Below the pieces are notes generated by a model, which saw nothing but the letters and a program-made list of their open reading frames with translations, had not been told where the DNA came from and did not search any database. A program made the translations under genes and the position numbers. A stretch of DNA of 55,417 nt from Marinilabiliales bacterium (GTDB taxonomy: Bacteria > Bacteroidota > Bacteroidia > Bacteroidales > F082), in assembly GCA_002869365.1 (NCBI GenBank), contig PKTA01000142.1, positions 1 to 55,417 of the forward strand, in the 5' to 3' direction. The stretch's first letter is position 1, and the number at the start of each line of letters is the position of its first letter. This document shows, piece by piece, positions 1-7,527 of the stretch.

Positions 1-1
1 T

Positions 2-253
2 AAACCTGAAATGAAATGTAACGGTAAATGTCATCTAACCAAAGAACTCAAAAAAACAGAAGAGCCAACAGAAAATCCTAAAACAGAGTTTGTACAATTC
101 AGAAATGAAATCCTCTTTTGTCAGCATTTTATTAAAACAAAAAAGAATAATATTATACCTGAACCCACAAAATCATATTGTTACCAAAACCCTGTTTTTT
201 ATAAATCTGAGTTTGTTAGTGATATTTTTCACCCCCCCAAGTTAATTCTCTAA
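2..253 (+). CDS. C-terminal part of a small Cys-rich protein (cut by window start)
   Basis: The reading frame is open up to the first base of the window, and the codons before the first ATG (position 11) read Lys-Pro-Glu, so the real start is probably outside and this is a partial gene. The visible part has a CNGKCHL motif followed by a Lys/Glu-rich stretch, then CQH, and ends in a IFHPP-type tail. From memory, Bacteroidota have small proteins (about 120 residues) with this Cys motif and FHPP tail, of unknown function, often beside TonB receptors. The C-x3-C-H arrangement could bind a metal. Its place 170 bases before a copper-type receptor gene suggests a metal-related role, which is inference only. 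Confidence 0.6.
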   Translation, partial: KPEMKCNGKCHLTKELKKTEEPTENPKTEFVQFRNEILFCQHFIKTKKNNIIPEPTKSYCYQNPVFYKSEFVSDIFHPPKLIL

Positions 254-329
254 ATATTTGATTTTTATGCGTTGGATAGATTATAAATCACTATCTATCT
301 GTTAATTGGTATTAATTGCATATTCATTT

Positions 330-363
330 CGCCTTGAGACTTTATTTTTATGTCTTTAAGGCG
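330..363 (+). promoter_or_regulatory. Hairpin in the leader of the copper-receptor gene
   Basis: CGCCTT (330-335) pairs with AAGGCG (358-363), and AGAC (337-340) continues with GTCT (352-355), around an A/T loop. It ends 60 bases before the receptor start at 424. There is no T tract after it, so it is not an obvious terminator. A second, weaker inverted repeat, GATAGAT (275-281) with ATCTATC (293-299), lies upstream. Either could be a regulatory site; function is unknown. Confidence 0.4.
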
Positions 364-423
364 GATAATAATGGAATTGATTTGCCATTCAATTTTATAA
401 ATCTAAATTTTAATGAATTAAAA

Positions 424-2481
424 ATGAGAAGACTATACATAATAGCGCTTCTGATATTTGCTGCTATAATCTCAGAAGCACAAACCGATACGATAACTAT
501 GGAAGAAATTCTAATCGTATCCAAACAAAACTTAAAAAACACCAATATCGATGGTAAAACTATTGAATTAGAGAATCCACATGATGGTGGAGCAATGTTC
601 AAAAATCAATTGGGTTTCGGTATAGAGAAAAAAGGAAACTATGGAATGGAACCCATACTCAGAGGATTTAAGTTTGCTCAATTAAATGTACAAATCGACG
701 GTGGTATTCATAGTGCTAACGCCTGCCCAAACAGAATGGATCCTACAATTTCACAAATTTCTCCTGAAGAAATTGATAAAATAGAAGTCATTAAAGGACC
801 TTATAATGTTAGATTCGGACCTTCTTTTGGAGGTGTGATAAACATCGTTAGTAAACGGCCTCAAAAAGTTAATGGTAAAACGGTTTCAGGTTCTGTTGAT
901 GCCGGTTATCAGTCGAATGGGAATAATATTTACTCAAATCTTTTTACCCAGTTGGTGAAAAATAAATACGATTTCTCGGTAAATGCATCTTATAAAGACT
1001 ATGGTAACTACGAAAGTGGTTCCGGAGAGGAAATACCATCATCATTCAAAAGATGGGGCTTTACTGTGAAAGGTGGTATAAATATTAAAAACAACCAGCG
1101 CTTACAGATTAGTTTCCGTCATAGTAAAGCTACCGACATACTTTATGCTGGATTACCTATGGATGCTGATTTCGATAAAAGTTCAATAGCATCTGTGGAT
1201 TATGGAATCTATAATATTTCCAATGCCATTTCATATATGAAACTAAAAGTTTATTCTTCTTTTGTGGATCATGAAATGTCGACTAGAAAACGCAAATCCT
1301 GGATGATGGTTGAAGGTGTTGCTCCTGTGCAGGCACAAGTTTATGGCGGCAGGGCAGAAGTTCTTGTAAAAACCGGTAAAAAGAATAATCTGTATGTGGG
1401 AACCGACTTCCGTCAGATAGCCAAGCAGGGAAACCGTGATCGTTTGGTGAAAATTAACGGATGTACAGGCGATACTCTGCCTCAACCAAAAACATTTGTT
1501 GATAAAATATGGCAAGACAGCAAGAAGAATGATTTGGGGATTTTTGTGGAAAATAAATACCAAATCACTAAATCGCTATTTTGGCTTGCCGCCTTCCGTG
1601 TTGATTATGTTTCATACAACATTAACGATCCTGAAAATGATTTCAAGGAACAATACAATGGTGATATTCAACCTGATGCAATGATACTACCAAGCGTTAC
1701 TACTAACTTAAGCTGGTATTCTGATAATGGATTTAATATACAATGGGCTTTGGCAATGGCCAATCGCTCACCTGAAATTTCAGAAATGTTTATAAATCAC
1801 CTTAGTATAGGCATGGATGCTTATGAATATCTCGGAAATCCGAAATTAAAATCGGAGACTAACTACCAAAGCGATTTGCGCTTAGAGAAAAACTGGAAAA
1901 ATGTTAAAATTTATGGAGATGTATTTTATTATTATATCACCAATTATATAAGTGCTAAACTCGACACTACTATTGCCAAGAAGTTTATGCCATGTAATCC
2001 ACCTGCAGGAACTAAAGTCTTCACCAACATAGATGAAGTTTATATGACTGGCTTCGAAATAGGAGGTGATATAAATTTCCTTAACCATTTTACATATTCT
2101 GCCGGTGCTTCATACACTTATGCACAAAATATTAGTTGGGATGAGCCTTTAGCAGAAATTCCGCCTTTTACTTTCAACACTTCACTTGCATATAAAACCG
2201 AAAAAATAAATACTCGCATTCATGCTCGATTTGCTTCGGCACAAAACAGAGTATCAACAAGTTTTGCTGAGAGTACAACTCCAGGTTTTACCGTTCTTGA
2301 CTTTTATTTCGCATACAATATCGCAAAATTTGTTAGCGTAAATTTATCAGTAACTAACTTATTGAATGAAAATTATGTAGAACATCTAAGCAGAGCCTAT
2401 AAAAATATGGGTGCTGATACCGGCAGTTTATATTACGAAGCCGGAAGAAGTTTTAATGTAGGAATTAGGTTTAATTTTTAA
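424..2481 (+). CDS. TonB-dependent receptor, OprC/NosA-like (probable copper uptake)
   Basis: Outer-membrane active transporter of 685 residues. I start it at the ATG at 424 because a signal peptide begins there (MRRLYIIALLIFAAIISEAQ); an upstream in-frame ATG at 316 would add 36 non-signal residues. A plug domain (residues about 25-160, with the IEVIKGPYNVRFG plug motif) precedes a beta-barrel ending in a terminal Phe. The plug contains CPNRM (C101, M105) and the barrel contains HEM (H283, M285). OprC of Pseudomonas binds copper through a CxxxM plus HxM site whose two halves are about 180 residues apart, as here. This supports copper as substrate. The neighbouring copper-enzyme maturation genes agree. 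It is followed by a terminator, so it is probably transcribed alone. Confidence 0.85.
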   Translation: MRRLYIIALLIFAAIISEAQTDTITMEEILIVSKQNLKNTNIDGKTIELENPHDGGAMFKNQLGFGIEKKGNYGMEPILRGFKFAQLNVQIDGGIHSANACPNRMDPTISQISPEEIDKIEVIKGPYNVRFGPSFGGVINIVSKRPQKVNGKTVSGSVDAGYQSNGNNIYSNLFTQLVKNKYDFSVNASYKDYGNYESGSGEEIPSSFKRWGFTVKGGINIKNNQRLQISFRHSKATDILYAGLPMDADFDKSSIASVDYGIYNISNAISYMKLKVYSSFVDHEMSTRKRKSWMMVEGVAPVQAQVYGGRAEVLVKTGKKNNLYVGTDFRQIAKQGNRDRLVKINGCTGDTLPQPKTFVDKIWQDSKKNDLGIFVENKYQITKSLFWLAAFRVDYVSYNINDPENDFKEQYNGDIQPDAMILPSVTTNLSWYSDNGFNIQWALAMANRSPEISEMFINHLSIGMDAYEYLGNPKLKSETNYQSDLRLEKNWKNVKIYGDVFYYYITNYISAKLDTTIAKKFMPCNPPAGTKVFTNIDEVYMTGFEIGGDINFLNHFTYSAGASYTYAQNISWDEPLAEIPPFTFNTSLAYKTEKINTRIHARFASAQNRVSTSFAESTTPGFTVLDFYFAYNIAKFVSVNLSVTNLLNENYVEHLSRAYKNMGADTGSLYYEAGRSFNVGIRFNF

Positions 2482-2502
2482 TGTTACCTTAATTACTCTT
2501 TT

Positions 2503-2540
2503 GAAACACTTCTGTCGTTTTGGTGGAGGTGTTTCTTTTT
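2503..2540 (+). terminator. Rho-independent terminator after the TonB receptor
   Basis: GAAACACTTC (2503-2512) pairs with GAGGTGTTTC (2526-2535), with one G-U pair, followed by a T run to 2540. It lies 22 bases after the receptor stop codon. Confidence 0.8.
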
Positions 2541-2609
2541 AATAATTAGTTGGTCATTCTAAATTCAGTTAATTACTCATAACCTGTAATAAGCAAATTA
2601 CATATTAAC

Positions 2610-2617
2610 TACTTTTG
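2610..2617 (+). promoter_or_regulatory. Candidate -7 promoter element (TACTTTTG)
   Basis: Exact match to the Bacteroidota TAnnTTTG -7 consensus, ending 6 bases before the ATG at 2624. Transcription would begin at or next to the start codon, so the mRNA may be nearly leaderless. No clear -33 TTG is seen. Confidence 0.45.
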
Positions 2618-2623
2618 TCTTTA

Positions 2624-3463
2624 ATGATTTCATATATCTATAAAATATTCAGAGTATTAAGTTTTGACGTTATTATAGGAGTAGTTGCCATGGCATTATT
2701 TGCCAATCATTTGTTGCAACTGCACCTTAATATTTACTGGTTAGTAATTTTGATACTTGCAACCTGGTCGTTTTATACATTCGATCATCTTGTTGATGGT
2801 TTTAAAACCAAAGATAAAGCATTGATTTTCCGACATTTATTTCATTACAAATTTAGGATTACACTTAGTATTCTAGCAATAATATCTGCTTTTACAGCCA
2901 TTATTCTGGCATATTTCTACCTGGAAAAATTAGTTATTACAGCAGGTTTACTTTTAGGATTAATTGGTTTAATTTACTTTCTTATTCTAAGTTTTACAAC
3001 AAAAAAAAATCTCTTCTTTCAAAAGGAAATAATCATTGCTTTTGTTTATGTTGTTGGCATTTGGATGGCACCAATTATTACAAAAAATGAATTACCTGGA
3101 AATTTTGTTTTTCTTTCGATGCTAGTAGTGTTTTTTCTGGCTTTTGCCGAAGGAATAATGGCTTCATATTTCGATTATGAGAAAGATATTATTGAGGGTC
3201 ATAGCAGTTTCACTGTTATGTTCGGTAGAAAATCGACAAATATTTTCTTAATAACATTACATATTCTTGTTTTCGTTTTACTGTTCTATTTGATAACTTT
3301 AAAGATATCTGAATTGCAATTAGCGGCAGTAATTATTATGTTGTTAATGAACACTATCTTGTTGTTTATAAATATAATTCCTCAACTATTTGTAAAAAAT
3401 GATACTTATAGAATTATTGGAGAAATGGTATTCTGGATTCCTGCTTTATTGGTTTTGTTCTAG
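2624..3463 (+). CDS. UbiA-family membrane prenyltransferase-like protein
   Basis: Hydrophobic protein of 279 residues with about eight or nine membrane segments. Two Asp-rich motifs typical of the UbiA superfamily are visible: DHLVD (residues 54-58) and, in the second half, YFDYEKD followed by FTVMFGRK. These normally bind Mg-diphosphate of a prenyl donor for transfer to an aromatic or other acceptor. The first motif lacks the usual leading Asn-Asp, so the substrate cannot be named. I prefer ATG 2624 over a TTG nine bases earlier because that TTG lies inside the promoter match. A true heme O synthase (ctaB) is present elsewhere in the window, so this is a different member, not the heme enzyme. 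Confidence 0.7.
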   Translation: MISYIYKIFRVLSFDVIIGVVAMALFANHLLQLHLNIYWLVILILATWSFYTFDHLVDGFKTKDKALIFRHLFHYKFRITLSILAIISAFTAIILAYFYLEKLVITAGLLLGLIGLIYFLILSFTTKKNLFFQKEIIIAFVYVVGIWMAPIITKNELPGNFVFLSMLVVFFLAFAEGIMASYFDYEKDIIEGHSSFTVMFGRKSTNIFLITLHILVFVLLFYLITLKISELQLAAVIIMLLMNTILLFINIIPQLFVKNDTYRIIGEMVFWIPALLVLF

Positions 3464-3479
3464 GTAGATGGAGGATTTA

Positions 3480-3578
3480 ATAGGAACACGGATCTGTCAT
3501 TTATAACCAAAACGAATCTGCGCAGATCCGTTTAATCCGTGTCACCTGCCTGTTCGGCAGACAGGTCCATGTTCCTAT
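3480..3578. repeat. Nested palindromic intergenic element
   Basis: Several nested inverted pairs: ATAGGAACA (3480-3488) with TGTTCCTAT (3570-3578); ACACGGAT (3486-3493) with ATCCGTGT (3535-3542); CGGATCTG (3489-3496) with CAGATCCG (3523-3530). Between 3544 and 3566 there is a further small hairpin around CCTGCCTG. It is GC-richer than the surroundings and codes for nothing. It looks like a REP-type or miniature mobile repeat; other copies would have to be sought in the genome. Confidence 0.65.
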
Positions 3579-3629
3579 CAACTTGAGGCCATCTCATAAA
3601 TTTTATTACCAATAATTATCTCAATATTT

Positions 3630-3637
3630 TACCTTTG
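3630..3637 (+). promoter_or_regulatory. Candidate -7 promoter element (TACCTTTG)
   Basis: Exact TAnnTTTG match, 14 bases before the ATG at 3652. It would drive the FKBP-DUF3365-ccoI operon. Confidence 0.55.
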
Positions 3638-3651
3638 CACAAAAAAATAAT

Positions 3652-4101
3652 ATGAAAATTTCATCCGGCACAAAAGCCAAGTTAATTTATTCATTAAAGA
3701 CCTCAAAGGGTAAGGTAATAGAAGAGATTCCGACAGATAATCCCGCAGAATTTGTATTTGGAATTAAACAACTACTTCCTGATTTCGAAGAAAACTTAAG
3801 TGGACTTGGTGAAGGAGACAGTTTTGATTTTGAAATTAAAGCAGAAAATGCTTATGGGCCCATCGAACCTTATGCCATTTTCGATATACCATTAGACACT
3901 TTTGAAGTAGACGGTAAGATTGACGAAAAGATGATACAAATTGACAATATTATTCCCATGACCGATAAAGACGGCAACAAGCATCATGGTAAAATTATAA
4001 AAATACTTAAAGATGCAGTAACTCTTGATTTTAATCATCCTTTGGCCGGAGAAAATCTTAATTTTGTTGGCAAAGTATTATCAGTTGAAACTAATAAATA
4101 A
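3652..4101 (+). CDS. FKBP-type peptidyl-prolyl isomerase, SlyD-like
   Basis: A 149-residue cytoplasmic protein without a signal peptide. It has the SlyD order: a split FKBP fold (EFVFGIKQLLPDFEENL near the N-terminus, then AYGP) with an inserted chaperone flap, and the closing HPLAGENLNF motif. SlyD-type enzymes catalyse proline cis-trans isomerisation and help folding; E. coli SlyD also has a His-rich metal-binding tail, which is absent here. Five bases separate it from the heme lipoprotein gene downstream, and that gene is four bases from ccoI, so the three form an operon. It may assist folding of one of these partners; that is inference from position. Confidence 0.88.
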   Translation: MKISSGTKAKLIYSLKTSKGKVIEEIPTDNPAEFVFGIKQLLPDFEENLSGLGEGDSFDFEIKAENAYGPIEPYAIFDIPLDTFEVDGKIDEKMIQIDNIIPMTDKDGNKHHGKIIKILKDAVTLDFNHPLAGENLNFVGKVLSVETNK

Positions 4102-4106
4102 TAAAA

Positions 4107-4772
4107 ATGAAATCTATATACATAATATCGTTAGCTCTTGTATTTGCTCTTTTATCATGCAATAATCCAAATGAAACTAAAAAGTTAAAACTAGAGAAGA
4201 AGCAGGCAAAAAGACCACTTACAATTACACCGTCAAAAACTATCCCCATAAGTTTAAATGACAGCACAACTGAAATGTTATTGCGTAAAGGAAGAGCCTT
4301 GACTACAAAAATGCAAATAACTTTCAAGTCAGAATTACTTAAAGCCATTCAAAGAGGTGATATGGCAGATGCCATTGGTTTTTGCAATGAAAAAGCGATG
4401 ATGATATCGGATTCAGCATCCTATGCTGAGCAGGCTGTAATAAGGAGATTAGCATTAAAGAACAGAAATCCGGAGAACAGAATGAATGAGCAGGAAACAA
4501 GAATCTATAAAGATTTTGTACTATCATGGATTTCCAAAACTCCCATGAAACCGAGAATTCAGCTTAGTGCCGATCATCACCCGGTATACTATGCCCCAAT
4601 CACCATGCAGCCGCTTTGCTTAAATTGCCATGGTAGTCTCGAAAAAGATATAAATCCAAATGTTGCTGCTAAAATTAAAGAACTTTATCCCAACGACAAG
4701 GCCGTTGATTTTAAGCAGGTTGACATGAGAGGGATGTGGGCAATTACTTTTTCAGAATATTATATAAATTAA
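4107..4772 (+). CDS. DUF3365 c-type heme lipoprotein
   Basis: Lipoprotein of 221 residues: a short signal with a lipobox ending in Cys18 (FALLSC), then a Lys-rich linker, then a DUF3365 (Tll0287-like) domain from about residue 55. Residues 171-175 are CLNCH, a covalent heme c attachment motif, and the following LYPNDKAVDFKQVDMRGMW segment is typical of the family. DUF3365 domains are found alone or as the sensor part of signalling proteins, and are thought to sense redox or small ligands through the heme. It sits between the FKBP gene and ccoI with gaps of five and four bases. A redox or heme-sensing role in cbb3 assembly is possible but not shown. Confidence 0.85.
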   Translation: MKSIYIISLALVFALLSCNNPNETKKLKLEKKQAKRPLTITPSKTIPISLNDSTTEMLLRKGRALTTKMQITFKSELLKAIQRGDMADAIGFCNEKAMMISDSASYAEQAVIRRLALKNRNPENRMNEQETRIYKDFVLSWISKTPMKPRIQLSADHHPVYYAPITMQPLCLNCHGSLEKDINPNVAAKIKELYPNDKAVDFKQVDMRGMWAITFSEYYIN

Positions 4773-4776
4773 AATA

Positions 4777-7158
4777 GTGGGTCAAAGTTGTGTCCATTGC
4801 GGAGAGGATTGCGGCAAAAACCCCGTAATTTATAATGAAAAACCATTTTGTTGTCATGGATGCAAAACCGTATTTCAAATTTTAAATGAAAAAGAACTAG
4901 ATCAGTATTACAGAATACAACCCATGTCGGGAATAAAGGTAGAAAATACCGATATTGGCGATAAATACGACTATCTCGATAATGAAGAAATACTTGAACA
5001 ATTATTAGACTTTTCAGATGGAGGTGTTAGTAAAATTAACCTTTTCATCCCCGGAATCCACTGCGCCTCATGCATCTGGCTTTTAGAAAATCTGCACACT
5101 CTTAATGAAGGAGTGGTACATTCCTTTGTAAATTTTCCAAAAAAAACACTTAGTATTACCTTTAGAAATGATGAGGTTAGTTTACGTCAAATTGTTGAAT
5201 TACTCGCATCAATACATTATGTACCTGAAATAACCCTCGATCAGTTAGACAAAAAAGAAGGCAAAAACTACGAAAAAGATCTATTACTCAAGATAGGAGT
5301 TGCAGGATTCAGCCTTTTAAACGTAATGCTCTATAATTTTCCGGAATACCTTCCTGGAGGTGATCTGTTGGAAGATTTATTTATCAAAGTATTTGGATGG
5401 ATGAGTTTTATACTGGCCTTACCCGTTGTATTTTACAGTGCAAGCGATTATTATATGTCGGCATTTAAAGCGCTGAAACACAAAATGGTAAATATCGACA
5501 TTCCTATCACATTGGGTATATTTACACTTTTCGTGCAAAGCAGTTATGATATTATCAGCGGTAACGGAATAGGATATTTGGATTCACTGGTAGGTTTGGT
5601 TTTCTTTTTGCTCATCGGAAAATGGTACCAGGGTCGCACCTATCAGGCTTTATCCTTTGAAAGAGATTACAAATCGTATTTTCCTGTTGCAGTGACTAAA
5701 ATTGTGGAAGAAAAAACAATTTCTATTCCCATAAAAAACTTAAATGTAAACGACAGAATAATTATTAGAAACCAGGAATTAATTCCGGCCGATGCCAAAC
5801 TTTTAAAAGGAAATGCCAATATTGATTACTCATTTGTAACGGGGGAATCGATGCCTATTAATAAAAAAGAGGGCGAAATAATTTTTGCCGGAGGCCGACA
5901 AGTTGGTAGTTCCATAGAGATGGAGGTTATAAAAACAGTTGAACAAAGTTATTTAACTCAACTTTGGAATCAGGATACAAATAAAAAAGATACATCCACC
6001 CGACTCAACTCTCTAATTAACAAAATAAGCGAATATTTTACAGTAATTATTCTTTTAATTGGTTTTAGCGCAGGCATTTACTGGCTTATTTACGATTCTA
6101 CGCTGGCAATATATGCTTTCACTTCCGTTTTAATAATAGCCTGTCCTTGTGCTTTGGCATTAACCGTTCCGTTTACTTTTGGTAGTACTTTACGAGCCTT
6201 TGGCAGAAATGGTTTCTACTTAAAAAATGTTGATATTATTGAACATTTATACAAAATCAATAATATTGTTTTTGATAAAACCGGAACTCTTACCATTAAC
6301 AGTAAAGTTAAAACAAGGTTTATTGGAAGCGAATTAACCCTTAATGAACAACGAATTATCAAATCCGTTTGTGCCCACTCAAGCCATCCACTGAGTGTTG
6401 CTATTTTCAATTCAATTGATATAGATGACCTAATTGAAATAGATGATTTTAAGGAAATTCCGTCACTGGGAATTAGTGCAATAGTTGAAGGAAAGAAAGT
6501 AAATATAGGCTCCAGAAAATTTGTAAGCGGTAAAAATGAAACAGAAACCAAGGCAACAAATGTTTTTGTTTTTATAGATGATAAAATTCTAGGACACTAT
6601 ACTCTGGGGAATATCTATAGAGAAGGTTTACAGGAAGTTATACATGGTTTTGCAAAAGACAAAAAACTTTATCTTCTTTCGGGTGATAATGATTCGGAGA
6701 GAAAAAATCTGGAAAAATATTTTGGTACTGAAACTACTATGCTTTTTAACCAAAGCCCCACCGACAAAAAAGAATTCATAAAAAAAATCAAAGAAGACAA
6801 AAACAATCATGTTTTAATGATAGGCGACGGCCTGAATGATGCAGGAGCATTAATGGAGAGTGAAGTAGGTCTGACCGTTGCCGACGATATTTTTAGTTTC
6901 TCCCCTGCTTGCGAAGGAATTATTGAATCCTCGAAATTTGGCAAACTCTATAACTTTATCAATTTTAGTAAAATTTCGATGAGAGTTGTAAGGGCAAGTT
7001 TTGTTATTTCCTTTTTATATAATCTGATAGGATTATTTTTTGCTGTTCAGGGAATACTTTCCCCAATTATTGCTGCCATATTAATGCCGGTAAGTTCAAT
7101 CTCCGTTGTGGCCTTTGCAACATTTAGTATAAATTATTTCTCCAAGAGGAAAATTTAG
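4777..7158 (+). CDS. ccoI: Copper-exporting P-type ATPase of cbb3 oxidase assembly (CcoI/FixI)
   Basis: A 793-residue P1B-type ATPase. The N-terminus has a Cys-rich CVHC...CCHGC region (5-29) typical of CcoI, then a metal-binding domain with GIHCASC (93-99). Membrane segments follow, with TGES (355-358), the transmembrane CPC (456-458), the phosphorylation site DKTGTLT (D500), the SHP motif and MIGDGLNDAG. CcoI moves copper across the inner membrane for the CuB site of cbb3 oxidase. The start is GTG at 4777, four bases after the previous gene; no better ATG exists. It precedes ccoS, the usual partner, but a weak hairpin and a new promoter separate the two. Confidence 0.95.
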   Translation: MGQSCVHCGEDCGKNPVIYNEKPFCCHGCKTVFQILNEKELDQYYRIQPMSGIKVENTDIGDKYDYLDNEEILEQLLDFSDGGVSKINLFIPGIHCASCIWLLENLHTLNEGVVHSFVNFPKKTLSITFRNDEVSLRQIVELLASIHYVPEITLDQLDKKEGKNYEKDLLLKIGVAGFSLLNVMLYNFPEYLPGGDLLEDLFIKVFGWMSFILALPVVFYSASDYYMSAFKALKHKMVNIDIPITLGIFTLFVQSSYDIISGNGIGYLDSLVGLVFFLLIGKWYQGRTYQALSFERDYKSYFPVAVTKIVEEKTISIPIKNLNVNDRIIIRNQELIPADAKLLKGNANIDYSFVTGESMPINKKEGEIIFAGGRQVGSSIEMEVIKTVEQSYLTQLWNQDTNKKDTSTRLNSLINKISEYFTVIILLIGFSAGIYWLIYDSTLAIYAFTSVLIIACPCALALTVPFTFGSTLRAFGRNGFYLKNVDIIEHLYKINNIVFDKTGTLTINSKVKTRFIGSELTLNEQRIIKSVCAHSSHPLSVAIFNSIDIDDLIEIDDFKEIPSLGISAIVEGKKVNIGSRKFVSGKNETETKATNVFVFIDDKILGHYTLGNIYREGLQEVIHGFAKDKKLYLLSGDNDSERKNLEKYFGTETTMLFNQSPTDKKEFIKKIKEDKNNHVLMIGDGLNDAGALMESEVGLTVADDIFSFSPACEGIIESSKFGKLYNFINFSKISMRVVRASFVISFLYNLIGLFFAVQGILSPIIAAILMPVSSISVVAFATFSINYFSKRKI

Positions 7159-7164
7159 TAACCT

Positions 7165-7197
7165 ACTGTATTACTGAATGATACAGTCTTATTTTTA
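7165..7197 (+). terminator. Weak terminator-like hairpin after ccoI
   Basis: ACTGTAT (7165-7171) pairs with ATACAGT (7181-7187), followed by CTTATTTTT. It begins 6 bases after the ccoI stop. The T run is interrupted, so efficiency is uncertain. Confidence 0.5.
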
Positions 7198-7200
7198 ATG

Positions 7201-7215
7201 TTTCTAAATTAGAAA
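7201..7215. promoter_or_regulatory. 15-base palindrome upstream of the ccoS promoter
   Basis: TTTCTAA-A-TTAGAAA is a perfect odd palindrome ending 27 bases before the candidate -7 element at 7243, where an activator could bind. Its core TCTAAATTAG recurs at 15434-15443 upstream of the SCO/caa3 genes. Confidence 0.35.
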
Positions 7216-7242
7216 TATTTTCATTTCTGCGATTTTTTTCAT

Positions 7243-7250
7243 ATTTTTGT
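7243..7250 (+). promoter_or_regulatory. Candidate -7 promoter element (TATTTTTG)
   Basis: Exact TAnnTTTG match, 34 bases before the ccoS start. It would drive ccoS-ccoNO-ccoQ-ccoP. Confidence 0.5.
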
Positions 7251-7284
7251 TCTTTATTTTCCATTTAGGCACTTGATTACTTAA

Positions 7285-7506
7285 ATGTCAATTATAGTAG
7301 TTTTAATAATAATAGGAATAGTTGTAGCCGGAGGGTTTTTAGGAGGATTTATATGGGCCGTAAAAAGTGGTCAATATGATGACACTTACTCCCCTGCAGT
7401 ACGAATGCTATTTGATGATACTACCACACCTGATATACCAACTGAAAAGAAATCTTCCAAAAAAACTACCAATAAAACCGATAATTCAATAGAAACCAAC
7501 AAATAA
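7285..7506 (+). CDS. ccoS: cbb3-type oxidase assembly protein CcoS
   Basis: A 73-residue protein with one N-terminal membrane segment (IIVVLIIIGIVVAGGFLGGF) followed by the family signature FIWAVKSGQYDD and a polar Lys/Thr-rich tail. CcoS is needed for putting heme and copper into the CcoN subunit. Length and position directly before the structural genes (21 bases from ccoNO) agree. Confidence 0.92.
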   Translation: MSIIVVLIIIGIVVAGGFLGGFIWAVKSGQYDDTYSPAVRMLFDDTTTPDIPTEKKSSKKTTNKTDNSIETNK

Positions 7507-7527
7507 TTTAAACCAATATTTAAGTTT

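Noticed and set aside
254-423. Riboswitch (such as cobalamin) before the TonB receptor
   Set aside because: The leader is short, A/T-rich and has only simple hairpins; no conserved riboswitch core is visible.
2615-2623. TTG start for the UbiA-family gene, three codons before the ATG
   Set aside because: The TTG is the end of an exact -7 promoter match, so it would lie upstream of the transcript; ATG 2624 is more likely.
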